A stretch of DNA of 64,000 nt. Source: Chaetoderma sp. LZ-2023a. Lineage: Eukaryota; Mollusca; Caudofoveata; Chaetodermatida; Chaetodermatidae. The notes under the pieces were generated by a model. The model did not search any database and was not told where the DNA came from. It saw only the letters and a program-made list of their open reading frames with translations. The translations under genes were made by a program, and so were the position numbers. This document shows positions 11,224 to 23,303 of the stretch, piece after piece. Location of the stretch: assembly GCA_034401795.1 (NCBI GenBank), contig CM067360.1:125512883-125576882 (forward strand), written 5' to 3'. Each line of letters starts with the position of its first letter. Position 1 is the first letter of the stretch.

Positions 11224-11316
11224 CTGCTGAATATTTTGAAATTAATTTGACTGGAAGCCATTGCTGTCTAAGGCAACAATGGCTTCCAACCAAATTAATT
11301 TTAAAATATTCAACAG
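11224..11316. repeat. H-family hairpin, well-preserved copy
   Basis: Arms 11224-11268 and 11272-11316 are 45 bases each and pair at about 39 positions around a 3-base loop. Ends are CTGCTGAATATTTTG and its inverted partner CAAAATATTCAACAG (allowing one change). It sits 55 bases past the 11-bp array. Confidence 0.88.
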
Positions 11317-11858
11317 AACAAGATTTATATCGGAAAGAATCTATTTTTTCAGCTATTTGTCGGTGAAAGGGTTAACCAGCAGTAAATTTAACTCACCTGG
11401 CATACATTCATCTTATGACGCCCACCTCTATGCAATTTGAATACAAAAACTCATGATTTTTGCCAATTTCCTTGTAAACAGTGTATCAGTTAGAACCGCA
11501 TGACAGGGCTTCCACTAGTGGAAGTCTGGGAGTCCTATACTCCCAAAGTTCATGTTTGCCCCTGCTGTTAAAATCCTAGAATAGCCAAAAAGGGTAGAAA
11601 TATCATTTTCGATACAACTACATGTAAATAGAAACTGAGGCCTGTTGTTACACGTATGTCTTTAATATACTGAAGACAGGACAAGCAAAATGGATATACA
11701 TGCACCATGAAATTCATGAATCCATTTCATCACTTAATCATATGATTTCATAATCAACTATGTGACGTCATGAATGACTCGACAATAGTCTGTCTTTAAC
11801 GCTTAATCTGGTCACCCGTTGTACACATTGTATGTCTTTTTACCATTTAACAAACATT
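11317..11858. other. No gene seen
   Basis: Non-coding by inspection; an exact TGACGTCA lies at 11763-11770 in a context unlike the 0.3-1.7 kb sites. Confidence 0.35.
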
Positions 11859-11955
11859 CTGTTGATTATTTCCGAACCTAATTTGACTGGGCACTGTTGC
11901 TGCTTTAGGCAGCAACAGCACCCACTCAAATTAGTTTTAAAAATATTCGGCAGGT
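11859..11955. repeat. H-family hairpin copy
   Basis: CTGTTGATTATTTCCGAACC pairs with the right half ending AAAATATTCGGCAG. The centre GTTGCTGC...GCAGCAAC is intact. Compared with the 11224 copy, arm tips are slightly more diverged. Confidence 0.8.
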
Positions 11956-12259
11956 TTCTCTGTATAGTTTTATGGAAATTGATAGTCAAGAAGTTCAGTG
12001 ATCGATCAATCCAACACAAGCGAGGTGTGGGCGGCGATTAACTATGGATGGATGAGGCATAGCTAAAACTGGAAAGGTCCATTAATGTATGTCATCTCAG
12101 AGACTGGGCAGTTACATTCAAAATATTCAACAGAATAAATTTCTTACTTCTTCAAGAAGCTTGATAGTGCTTATTTTGTCCTGACGGGAACTTGTGTGTA
12201 AGCTTGAGTCTGGATGCCAAGACACGGTTTGGGCCTTCCTTTTATACTTTTCCAGACCA

Positions 12260-12515
12260 GATGCGGCTACACGAAGATGTGTGACCGCAATTGATTTTGT
12301 AGCCGGGATAGACAATGTGTAGCCAGATTATGATTTTCAAGTTGTGTAGCCAGGATTAGATGTTCTTGTAGCCATCGGCAGCTGTGTAGCTGGAATGGAT
12401 GGCAAACTTGAGAGATGTAGCCGAATTGCTTTAGTGGTGTAGCCAGTACAGTAGTTATCCAACTGTGTGTAGCCAAAAATGTGTAGCTAATGGAGTTTTG
12501 CCATTATATAGCTAG
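12260..12515. repeat. TGTAGCCA-type degenerate minisatellite
   Basis: GTGTAGCCAG or close variants occur about nine times (for example near 12317, 12344, 12367, 12385, 12415, 12438, 12464 and 12480) with irregular spacings, some close to 11 or 22. Open minus-strand frames here are caused by the repeat. Confidence 0.6.
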
Positions 12516-13280
12516 TTTGCTTTTTGGTGATGGCTCATGGCAGCATAATTTTAGAATAAATGTAGAATAAATTTCTTACATTGCCATCCATGGACTTTTC
12601 TATCTGGTCTGTAGTGTATCTGGCCTATATGATCTGCTCTAAGTTTTCTCTGACACTCACCTGGCCTGATGACAGGTATTTGGATATCATGATGGTAACA
12701 TCAAAAGTATCTTTTACAGGCCCAACTGGGTGTCAGAGAAGACTCAGACAAGTCTAGATACTAATGGGGAAAGGATTAATCACCTAATTAATTTCATTGT
12801 TTTATTGGTCCACGAGTTGAGGTATATACATGTACATTGTGTACATTGCATTAGGACGTAGGGTTTAACTAAACATGTTAACAGAACGATGCCTGGTTTA
12901 GACGACACAGTAAACCTTTATTTAGCATTAACCTATACACCATAGAAGCTGCAGGTCAAAGTTACAAACATGACAGGCATGGCTTAAAGTTCCCATATCT
13001 TGATCAATAAAAGATAAGTTAATGTATCTTAACTAAATTTAGGACTATGTGTTGCTTTATGGACACTTTAACTAACTAGGAGTGTAGCCATCAATTTTAG
13101 ACAGACATTTGCTGGCGCCATTATTTCAGCCCCTATTGTCTTCGCCAGTGGGCAATTGTTGGTATAAAACCATTCTCGTAAGTCATTCTTCTGTTGGCTC
13201 CCATGGTAAGCATGGAGTACATGTAAGTGCATAGCATTGTTCAATACTAGTTGTATATCTTCTACGGTGCAAGTGAAAAG
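12516..13280. other. No gene seen
   Basis: Non-coding by inspection. The minus frame at 13068-13346 has no recognisable domain and ends inside a hairpin repeat. Confidence 0.35.
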
Positions 13281-13372
13281 AAATATATTTATAACAAGTT
13301 TACTGAAAACAGATGCTGCCGTATAGCAGCAACAGCTTTCCATCAAATTGTTGTTAAAATAATCAGCCGATA
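13281..13372. repeat. H-family hairpin copy, diverged
   Basis: GATGCTGCC...GCAGCAACAGC forms the centre and TTGTTGTTAAAATAATCAGC the right arm; the left arm is worn. A further half-arm follows at about 13388-13420. Confidence 0.55.
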
Positions 13373-13420
13373 ATACAATTGTCTATGGGCCAAGATTTGA
13401 TAACAATTTGGCTGAAAATC

Positions 13421-14321
13421 ATTGATGCAATCACTTTCAATCAATCAAGGGGAAGACAATAAAATTTGAAATAATGGCGCTAGCAAATATCTAGATCTAA
13501 AAAGGTGGCTACGCTCCTAGTTAAGTAGTGTCCATTTTAAATAAGAAATAGTGCTAAAAATATGTATGAGATCTTTAACTACATGTATTTAGCATCAAAG
13601 CTGAGCACGCATATTAAGGATTTTTTGTGAAAAAGTACTCACCTCAAACTCAGTGCTAAATTGCAGAGTTTCTGAACACAAATCTACCCTTGCTATAAAA
13701 CCTGGCTCGCTCAGTCAGATACAACATTCACTTATCCTTCAGATTCATTACGATGTGAACTCTGTGTTAATTTTAGAAATGCATAGTCAGACAATGTAAT
13801 GCATGTGCCATGAAACATGATATTCCATCAACAAAATATTTTTCAAAGTTCAATAATCATCAGTAACAAGTGAAAGCTTGCTACTTTGCGACATAGGTGT
13901 CTTTGCCAAAAGTGTGACAGACCGACGACATACTACAGTACAATTCATAAATAAGTTAACACGTTTCAAAAACATAAACATGTTAGTTATTAAGAAAAGC
14001 TCTGTCGTACATTTTGAACATAATTGGATTAAAAAGACATTGCTGCCTTTAACCAATTATAGTCAAAATATTCAACAGTACAGTATTTTTTTTTGGCCAC
14101 ATGTTAAATTATTTCTTAGCTGTACTGAAGTTGTCAATTCACAACTAAAATAAAATTAGATATTTGAATCAATAATAAATATTACTATAAATGCGCCTAT
14201 CGCTACCTGGGTGAGGCTTTCATGTGTGGCCTGCTGCACAAGCATGCGCTATCATGTAGATAAAGCATGCTTGTCCGAAAGGCTATAATACGAAAGTTGT
14301 GTTGATATTCATCATACAGAT

Positions 14322-14324
<3 letters not shown>
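13421..14324. other. No gene; H-like right-arm remnant
   Basis: A GTCAAAATATTCAACAG remnant of the H-family right arm lies near 14062-14079. The overlapping frames at 13850-14153 on both strands show no domain. Confidence 0.4.

Positions 14325-14403
<79 letters not shown>
14325..14403. repeat. (AT)n microsatellite
   Basis: About 79 bases of pure alternating AT. Confidence 0.98.
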
Positions 14404-14405
<2 letters not shown>

Positions 14406-14488
14406 GTATTATTCCTTCAAAAATATGACTATATATTATCATTGATATTTTTTTTAATTTGGTGGTGGTGGTGAAGGAATAATACATT
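14403..14488. repeat. Short hairpin beside (AT)n
   Basis: Arms 14403-14418 and 14473-14488 (AATGTATTATTCCTTC and its exact inverse) enclose 54 bases. A short direct repeat containing TTTAATTTGGTGGTGG overlaps the right side. Replication slippage at the AT tract could explain it. Confidence 0.8.
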
Positions 14489-15263
14489 TTTAATTTGGTG
14501 GTGGAACCATGTGTGCGGTGGCACTTACACTTTTTGTCTCCAGCAGACTTTGTATTTTTAAAATGAACACCTGATGGAAACATGATGTGAGGCAATAAGC
14601 GGATATGGTCTCCCAGTCAGTTTTTCAGAGGAGAGTAGATGTGTACTCTGCAACTGGTGCAGAGTTTGAGGTGAAAATTTGTTCCAGGTAAACTCCTTCC
14701 TTTTAAGAAGCGCGTTCATCTTTAAGGCAACTATAGGCTCTGACATAAAGATCAGTGACTTTCATGACAATAGCTATGTTCAACGCGTTCTCTCTGAATA
14801 GGGCTGTTGGTTGTTTATGAAACACAGTAAGTTCTCTGTACATGTAACTAGTTGGGTCTGAAAAGGGTCATTAGTTGTTTGCAAAACACAAATAAGTTCT
14901 GAAAAGGCCTGGTGGTTGTTTATGGAACAGTTGATCACACTGCTTCTTCATTGCAGCTTTATTGCATATTTAGCTCATCAGTTGATAGGCACATAATCTG
15001 TTGCCTATTATGCCACTCATAACTCCGCCATTTCCAGTTACATTATGAATCTATACAGTGATTGCTCTGTGGATACACATGTTTCCCGAGCAGCATCTAC
15101 AAAAATGAAGAATAATGGAAATGATAGAGATTAGGCTAACAAACATTTAAGTGCATCCCACACTGATGCAGTGCGTCGACAGTGAGCCGTCATTTATGCC
15201 CACATTGGTGCACTATGGTAAAGCAGCAGAATTGAAAGCAAAGCAAAAGGGATGCGAGAAAAT
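14489..15263. other. No gene seen
   Basis: No recognisable coding region or structured repeat. Confidence 0.35.
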
Positions 15264-15284
15264 ATAGTAGTAGTAGTAGTACAT

Positions 15285-15327
<43 letters not shown>

Positions 15328-15337
15328 CACAGCAGCG

Positions 15338-15414
<77 letters not shown>
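15264..15414. repeat. (TAG/AGT)n microsatellite
   Basis: About 150 bases of TAG units, interrupted by ACATG near 15280 and CACAGCAGCGG near 15327. The poly-tyrosine and poly-threonine frame on the minus strand is an artefact. Confidence 0.97.
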
Positions 15415-15415
<1 letters not shown>

Positions 15416-15489
15416 TCCTTGCAAGATGATTGCTTTTTGATGTCGTAATCGATTTTTAAGAAGCATTAATTTAACATTTAGAAACTATT

Positions 15490-18400
15490 AGTAGAACCTG
15501 AAGGAGTTGGCCAGAATTATAACAAGAACACAGCGACCATGTTCCTTTACATATAAACTTCTGTTGAATAGATTTTAATGTCCCTTAGTTCCTAATCATA
15601 TCTCCCAAATTTCTTCCCGATCCATTCAGAAATTCTGTAGTACCTTTAGTCTTTAGTAGTTCACGAAAACTAGGTCATTCAAGATAACAACTAAACATGA
15701 GGGCAATCAACTTCCCTTGAAAAGACTTGGTTCAGCTGTTGCTCTAGATGACCTTTCATGAATTCTGAATCAGTCCCCCAAGAGGATTCGGAAGATTTTT
15801 AAAAGCATTTCAAAAAGTCAGCCAAAATCCAAGATGGTTGCCGGGCAAATTGGCTGATCAGCATTATTTCAACAAAGCTGGATCTCTATGGTCTAAGGAT
15901 GCTCTCTGGCAAATATACTTGAAATCGATTAAGTGGATTCTCGAGAAGACAATTTATAATGTCCTATTGCTTTAGTATGGGAGCGTTTGGCGGGAAAATG
16001 ATCCAAGATGGACAGCAAAACATTTATCTGACAGGCTCGAAAACAGCAAATTTGAAATTAGAATACCCAAAAAGAGGCCCAAAGGGACCTGTATCGCTCA
16101 CCTGGAATTATTGGCCACTGGCACAACCGAACAAAATGAGATGACCAATGGAAAAATTTACCAATCTAATTTCTGTGAATGTTTAGCCAAGTTTTATTAA
16201 AATTGGCCCAGTGGTTAATAAGTAGTTCTTTATATGATTTTCAGAAAATCCAAGATGACCGCCAAACATGCTAAATGTTAATTGATCAACGGTGGGCAAG
16301 TTTTTTTTATGTATCAACTTCCCATGGACAAACTTTAATGGCCCTTAGTCCCTAATCAAATTTCTGCCTAAAATGTTTAGCGGGACTGGAAAATAAGTCG
16401 CTGTCAAGAAAACTAGGTCATCCAAGATGGCCACCCAACTATTTGGCCAATCAAGTTCCCTTGAACAAACTGGGATACGCTTTTGCCCTAGATGATATTT
16501 TATGAGCTTGGAATCGATCTGCCAAGCGGTTTCGGAGAAAATTTTTATAGGCATTTCTAAAGATTTGCCAAAATCCAAGATAGTCACTGGCCAAACTGAT
16601 TGACTTCGTTTGAACAAACTTGGATCTCTATGCCCTGATGCTTTCTGCCAAATATACTTGAAAGACATTTTCAGTTTCCCACTGATTTAGTATGGGAGTT
16701 TTGGTGGGGAAAAGATAAAGGACGGCTGCCAAACCATTTATCTAACAGTTACGAGTGGGAAATTTGAAATCAGCATACCCAACAAACTAGATAAAACCTA
16801 TTTCAGCTTCAAAATCCATCAAATAAGAAAATCCGATACCGGTATATCCACCAACTATGCTGCATTTTGATTGCTCCATGGCGGCCATGTTTTTTGATGG
16901 ATCAACTTCCCCTGAACAAACATTAATGGTCCTTTAAGTCCCTAATCATAACTCCCACATTTCGGTTCTCGAAAGGTTCTGGAGATGAAGTCAAGCTCTC
17001 TTGAACAAACTTGGTTCAGCTCCTGCCCTAGATGATATTTCATGAGTTTTGAATTAAACCCCCAAAGCGGTTTCTGAGAAAATATTTAAATACATTTCTA
17101 AACATCGGTCAAAATCCAAGATGGCCACCGGTCAAATTGTCTGATCGGCTTCCTTTGAACAAACTTGAATCTATATACTCAAAGAATGTAACCTGCAAAA
17201 TATAATTAAAATCGGCCCAGTGGTTCATGAGAAGTCGCTTAAAGGAAAAGCTGATGGACATGCGATGGATGGTCACAGCGGCATAAGCTTACTTGGCTTT
17301 AGGCCGGGTAAGCTAAAAACCTATATAAAAACAATTTCATCTTCAAAATCTGTCAAATACAAATATCCAATATGGCCACCAAGCATGTTACACTTTGATT
17401 GGTCCATGGCGGCCACGTTTTTTTACATATCAACTTCTGTTGAACAAATGTTATTGCCCCTTTGAACCATTAGCATTTGAACAGACACAGAACTTTAAAT
17501 TCAGCAGCAACAAGACATAAAATACAAAATTGGGAATTCAGTACACTCAATTTTTAGTGGGAAATTAATGATGAACGATGACCACACGATCAGATTGAAC
17601 CTTGCAGTCATCCAGTCAAAAACGAAAAAAAATACCAATATGACAACATGTTTTATCACGGATTAAGTTCTCTTGAACAAACTTTAATCATCCTTACATG
17701 TAGTTATCAATTAAATTAAATCTAATGAGCTTCAGCCTGATCTGTACATCAGTTCCTGAGATGTCATTTTGGAGAACAAGATGGCCACTGGAACATTAGT
17801 GGTTAATGAGGAGTATCGCTTTAAATGATTTCCAGCCATTTTTTTGGAAAATTCATGATGGCTGCAGAACAAATTGACCAATCAAAAATCTGCATACAAG
17901 CTCTGAAGCATACCACTCTAGGGTCCTTCCAGTAGTTTGTTTGAAATCGTTCAAGTGGTTACTTAGGAGTAGGTTTTTAAGTGATTTTCAGAAAATCCCA
18001 AATGGCCACCAGAAAAATTGACCAATCAAAATTTTGTATATACGTGTTCTTAAACCTAACCAGGCTTGTATCCTTCAAGCCAAGTCCAGTTCAATATGCC
18101 CAAGCAGTTAATGAGTATTAACGTAATAAACGATTTCACACCATTTTTCAGAAAATTCAAGATGGTTACCGAAAAAATAGAAAAAGATTCTGTATATAAC
18201 TTCAGAAGCATATCACTCTATAGAGTCCTATCAAACTAGTTTGCTTGAAATTGTTCAAGCAGTTAAAAAGTAGCATTTTAACTGATATCCTGAAATGTTC
18301 AGGAAATCCTAGAAGGCTGCTGGCAAAATTGACCAATCAAAATTTATGTTAGTATTCTTCCAGCCAAGTCTGGTTGAAATTGCCCAAGCAGTCATGAGGA

Positions 18401-18620
18401 GTAAAGCATTTAATGAGGAGTAGCATTTTAAATGATTTCCCTTCATTTTTAAAAAAATTTAATATGGTCGTCAAAAAAGTTGATCAATCAATATTCTATA
18501 TACAAGTTCTAAAGCATAACATTTACATAGGGACCTTCCCACCGAGTTTGCTTGAAATTCGTCAAGTGGTTAATGAGTATGCTTTTAACAGATTTCCAGA
18601 AATGTTCAGAAAATCCAAGA
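15490..18620 (+). repeat. Tandem repeat family F1 (pearl-like), left part
   Basis: Repeated units carry AAAATCCAAGATGGCCRCC, a GACCAATCAAAATTCTGTAT block, a CCAGCCAARTTTGGTTGAAAT block and then CAAGTGGTTAATGAG. Units are about 170-190 bases, some compound. GAGGCCCAAAGGGACCTG with CGCTCACCTG near 16074-16103, and a TTAGCATTTGAACA block near 17470, are sequences I associate with molluscan repeats. The array is cut at 18620 by a LINE insertion and resumes at 20661. None of the short frames in it is a gene. Confidence 0.8.
18612..18620. repeat. Target-site duplication, left copy
   Basis: AATCCAAGA here is repeated exactly at 20661-20669 on the other side of the LINE. It belongs to the F1 unit that was interrupted. 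Confidence 0.85.
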
Positions 18621-20660
18621 CTGTATGATTACTTTATTCTGTGGCTGTAGTAGTAGAAACATTCTAAATCTGCATTGACTTGAGTGTACCGAGTCCTGCT
18701 TTCTTGAGGTCACCTCATAGCCTGCTTAGCAGATTTATGCAATGATGTCCTCTCCTGGCTTTGTATTTGCTAGCTCCGAGTAGGGCTCATTCCAAGGCTC
18801 TATGTGCTGGTGTCTCTTCTGGCATCCTTAGCACATGGCCAAACATGAACCATTGTTGCTGGGCGACTTTTATAGACAGCGACGACGTATTACACATCTT
18901 GCATAGTGCATCATTGGAAATTTGCTGTCTGGCCATCGGTGTCCAGTGATTGTGCATAGGTGTGTACAGTGGCAGGCATCGAGTTTGTCTAGAGCTGCCT
19001 TCGGAGCTGCCCAGCAGTTACAGTTATACAGCATCAAGGATACACAGGTTGATTTGTATAAGCGTAGCCGTTTAATCAAGGGCATCTTTGAGAAGGACTG
19101 GAAAGCTATGTTCCCCATGACAACAGTGCTGCAAAGCAGTGAGCCCAGGATTCTACTTTTCTTCCACGGTTTGCAGCCACGAAGTGGATCGTCATTTTCT
19201 TTAGTGTCATGCTTTGTAGATAGGTATATGTGGGTGAACTCTGTTTTGGATTCATTCATAAAGAGATCCTCAATTTTTAGTTTGCTTGCAGCTATTGGTA
19301 GAAGTTCGTCAAGGGGTTTCTTTTCCTCATCTATGAAGTCCACATCATCGCCACATTCCATCTCTAGCGGCATACCCAATATTGACACTGGGGGGGGGGG
19401 TGTTTGATCTTGTGGAACTTTCCTGTACGGAGTTCAATGCAGCAGCAAGGTAACAGGTGAAAAGCACCGGAGATAGACCATCTCTCTGTGGGGAGCCGAT
19501 TGATGTCTCAAACTCTACAGACTTCACTGACTTGACTTGTACTCTCAGCTAGTCTCACTAGTCGTAGCTCATCTTCATTGCAACTGGCCTGGCATAGCAC
19601 AGCTACGATCTTTGAGCATTTAATTGTGTCGAAAGCTTGTGACATGTCAATGCCAATTTTGTGGAAATCCCAGTGCTTGGACATGACTACCGACACAAGC
19701 ATGCGTTGAACCCATAGTATACAATGCGCAGCTGCGTCCATGTTTGAAGCCTCTTTGACATGATCCTGTGAAGTCATCGATCTCGTCTTGGATGCGGCAT
19801 AGAGTAACACTGGATAGGATTTTCTGTATGCTGTTGAGAAGCACGATGGGCCACAGATTGGTTTGGGCCAGGTGGCTTCTTGGGCTTGGGTAGTGCGATA
19901 AGGTTGCCTTGGCATACAGCGTCAATGGGAAGGTGGTGCATAAAAGCTGAATTAATTAGGTGCGTGATCGGTTTTGAGATAATGTCACTTGCATGTTTGA
20001 ATAGGTCATTGCTCATGCCATAAGGTCCAGATGCACATCGATTTTTCAGGGCTTTAAGTGCCTTCTCAACTTCTGCTGTTTTAATTGGTGTTAGTAATGG
20101 CCTGGAGTCTCCTGAGAACGGGTGCAAGGGTTCATCATCATGGTCAGTGAACTATTCCTTGAACCATTCTCGCATCGCCTCGACTTCGCCCTGGTCAGTC
20201 CCGATAAAGTGTCCATCAGAGTCGTGTACAGTGAGTGGTGGTGTGTAGTCAATAACTCCCATTCTCTCAGGCCCGGCTGCCCGAAACAGTTGTGACAGTC
20301 ATTCATGACATTGATTTTATCTGCTAGGGAGTCTGCTTGTTGAATAGCAAGATCTTTTAAGTGTTCGCTAATGTGGCGCAGAATGTCATTGTGCTACCGG
20401 CGTAGTTTGGTGCGGTCTTCACTTTGGACACTGATAGATATGCAGCCATAAAGCTTTCTGCTCCACTGACAGTTTTACTACTAGAGCGTCATCAGTATAC
20501 CTAGTTCGGTTGTTTTTAAGAACACCTATGGTGCTGGTAGCTGATGATTCCATAGATTTCAGTATTTTCGTTAGGGCTTCATTCAGATCGGAGCTGATGT
20601 CGATGTCAGCTAGCTGCTCCCCGAGGACCTTTTTGTATGACATTTGAGTGTCAGTGTCGC
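18621..20660 (-). mobile_element. LINE-B copy 1, inserted in F1 array
   Basis: A 2,040-bp non-LTR retrotransposon copy in minus orientation, bounded by the 9-bp duplication AATCCAAGA. Its 3' end is at the low coordinate and its 5' end at 20660 (GCGACACTGACACTC). It is about 90 percent identical by eye to copy 2 at 49.7-51.8 kb, but lacks roughly 80 bases near its 3' end that copy 2 has. Only RT and downstream regions are present; no endonuclease domain is visible, so it is either 5'-truncated or an unusually short element. Confidence 0.9.
18870..20658 (-). pseudogene. LINE-B reverse transcriptase, decayed
   Basis: In minus-strand order the remains read: a leader (MSYKKVLGEQ, 20.6 kb), the RT approach (TPIKTAEVEKALKALKN then a GPYGMSNDLF block, 20.1 kb), RT core with ILSSVTLCRI and GSCQRGFKHGRSC (19.8 kb), GIDMSQAFDTI (the A-type Asp block, 19.64 kb), GSPQRDGLSPVLF (19.47 kb; copy 2 has the usual QGDGLSPVLF) and GDDVDFID (the YxDD-type block, 19.35 kb), then a long C-terminal region with LYNCNCWAAPKAALDKLD. 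The frames change at least three times and there are internal stops, so no full protein can be made. The family is a target-primed non-LTR RT; I cannot fix the clade. Confidence 0.85.
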
Positions 20661-21565
20661 AATCCAAGATTGCCACCAGAAAAATTGACCAATCAAAATT
20701 CTGTATCTGAATTCTGAAGTATCCTTCCAGCCAAGTCTGGTTGAAATTGCCCAAGCAGTTAATAATGAATAGCATTTCAAATGATTTCCCGTCATTTTTC
20801 GGAAAATTCAAGATGGATGCCGGAAATATTGATCAATCAGAATTCTCGTTAAGATGTGTTGAAGCCTACCAGCATAGAATTAGTCCACCCCAGTTTCGCT
20901 ACGTCGGGACATTTATATTGGAGTAGTAGCGTTTTAAATGATTTCCGGATAATTTTAGGAAAATCCAAGATGGCCACCAGAAAAATTGAACAATCAAAAT
21001 TCTGATCAGAATTTCTGGAGCCTACCAGCATAGGATCATTTGAGTCAAATTTGGTTGAAATTACCTAAGTAGTTAATGAGTAGCATTTTAAATGATTTGC
21101 CACCATTATCCAGAAAACTCAAGATGACCACCCAAAAAATATACCAATCAAAATTTGGTATAGAGGTTTCTGATTATGCCACTTTAGGGCCCTTACAAAC
21201 CGAGTTTGTTTGAAATCGGCCAAGTGGTTTATAAGCCCTAAGTCTAGCTTTTTAACTAATTTCCAGAAATTTTCAGAAAATCCATGATGGCCACCGAAAA
21301 TGCTGACCAATCAGAATTCTCGTTAGAAGTGTTGAACTCTACAAGCATAGGATTAGTCCACCCAAATTTTCGTTGAAGTCAGCCCATCTATATTGGAGGA
21401 CCAGCGTTGTAAATGATTTCCAGAAAATTTTCAGAAAATCCAAGACAGCCGCCAGAAAGATTAACTAATCAAAATTCTAAATAGAAGATCTGGAGCCTAC
21501 CACCATAGGATCCTGCCAGCCAAATTTGGTTGCAATCGTTCAAAGCACAAGTGAATTGCGATTTG
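20661..21565 (+). repeat. Tandem repeat family F1, right part
   Basis: Continues the F1 array after the LINE: AATCCAAGATTGCCACCAG, GACCAATCAAAATTCTG and CCAGCCAARTTTGGTTG blocks recur five times or so. It ends near a GACGGACGGATGG microsatellite-like tail (21568-21580), the ACGG tail expected of pearl-like elements. Confidence 0.8.
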
Positions 21566-21589
21566 ACGGACGGATGGTGAGCAAAAAAA

Positions 21590-22576
21590 AAAATCAGGAA
21601 AAAAATCTTAGACCACAAGCTAAATTGGCCAATCCGCTTCGCTTGAACAAACTTGAATCTCTATGACATGAAACATAGGTTATGGTGACCTACTTTTGGT
21701 ACATGACACACCTTTAGGCCATGATGCATCCATACACCATGTTTGGTTACAATATACATAAAACTGTGGAAACTACAGCCCGGACAAGAATAAACTATGA
21801 TGATCAGTGAACACTGAAAAGTAGGTCACACTGATTGCTGATCTACTTTGGATACGTTACACAACTTTAGGCCATGATGCATCCATACACCAAGTTTGGT
21901 TATAAAAGACAAAAAAAATGCTGCAGAATCAGATATCTCACCCGTCCCCCGTTTGTCACATTGGCATTGACCTTTGCCCTTGTGACCTCCATGCTACTTC
22001 ATAACATTATAAGTAACCATGCATTCAAGTTTAGTTCCAAGAGGATTAACCAATCCTGAAATATAATGATTTTGCTGAATGGAAAAACTTAGTTGAAAAA
22101 ACAGAGGTAAAATAGCAAGGTCAGAATGACCTTGACTTTTAACCTGGTGAGCTCCATGTCACCATCCTGTATCCTCCTGGTATAAGCAACCATGTACCCA
22201 AGTTGTGTTCCATTAGGGTTAAGCAGTCCCGAAATATACATGTAGCATAATATAAGGTTTGCTAAGCCTACATGTACATATTTAATATTGAAAAATGCCA
22301 AAGTTTTGTAGAGGTCAGAATGAAATTGACCCTTGCCGTTGTGACTTCCATGTCAGCATGCTGCTTCCTAACATCATAGGTAACATTGTATCCCAGTTTA
22401 ATTCCAATAGGATCAATCAATCCCGAAAGATAAAACGAGAAGTTTGCTAAACAGTGACCTTGACCTTTGACCTTGTGACCTCAGTGTCATCATGCTGTTT
22501 CCTAAAAGTATAGGCAACCACATAGTCAAATTTAGTTCTAATAGGATTAACTGATCCTGAAATATTGAGACGTTAA
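21590..22576 (+). repeat. Tandem repeat family F3 with TGACCTTTGACCT motifs
   Basis: Units of roughly 130-190 bases contain (A)CCCAAGTTTAGTTCCAATAG, GATTAACCAATCCTGAAATA and a cluster of TGACCT half-sites. The first part (21650-21900) contains a GACAAGAATAAACTATGATG block shared with 30205-30225. The array is broken at 22577 by the long-inverted-repeat transposon. The unit at 22455-22481 contains TGACCTTGA and TGACCTTTGACCT. Confidence 0.75.
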
Positions 22577-23303
22577 GGGTCATTCCATGCCAAATCACCC
22601 AGATGACCACCTCCGATTTCCACGAAATTTCACACAAATGTTCATTTATGAAAATCATTGTGGCATGCAAAGTTTTACTGCCAAATTCCAATTAGTTAAT
22701 AAGACATAATTAATTAAAATTAAGGGGGCGTGGCACTTTTTGGCACTCACGAATCCTGTATGTTGTGATGGAGCATTTTAAAATGCTAATAACTTTTTTA
22801 ATGTTAAAGAGATTGACCTGTAAATTGCTATACTACACAATTACTACATGGGAAATCAGAATATCAAGTCAATTTTAAGATATTTCTTATATTTACTGTA
22901 GTATTGATGTCTAAATACGGGTGTTTATGCAATTCCAAATGTATTTTAGCAGATTTTGTCATAGGATTACTAGCTAGTCATTCATCATTCTTTTGATGTT
23001 ACCTGGATTATATACCCATAGGTACTTCTTCAAGAAAAAAACCCCATCTAAATTAACTCAAATATTAATGTGTAGCTATGGATCAAACATGTGACGAAAA
23101 TGAAAAATGTAGAATTTGGGCCCTCATACCAGGGATGATTTGCTCATGTGGGCAACTACCCAGCATTCTGAGCTTTTGATAAGATTAATAGAGATATATT
23201 AGCTATACGTGTACCAAGTTCTGACTGTGTCTCAGCTCCTTCATATTGAAATACTTTCTAATTCTAGGTACCCATCATAGCATTTTCAGTACTTTTCACT
23301 GAC
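22577..23303. repeat. Left long terminal inverted repeat
   Basis: About 727 bases, inverted copy of the right end with perhaps 90 percent identity and small indels. It includes the GGGGGCGTGGCAC and GCATTTTAAAATGC blocks, both found inverted near 26280-26360. Confidence 0.9.

Noticed and set aside
13850-14153. Overlapping frames on both strands
   Set aside because: No recognisable domain, AT-rich composition and an H-family remnant at one end.
15194-15466. Poly-Tyr/poly-Thr frame
   Set aside because: Caused by the (TAG)n microsatellite.
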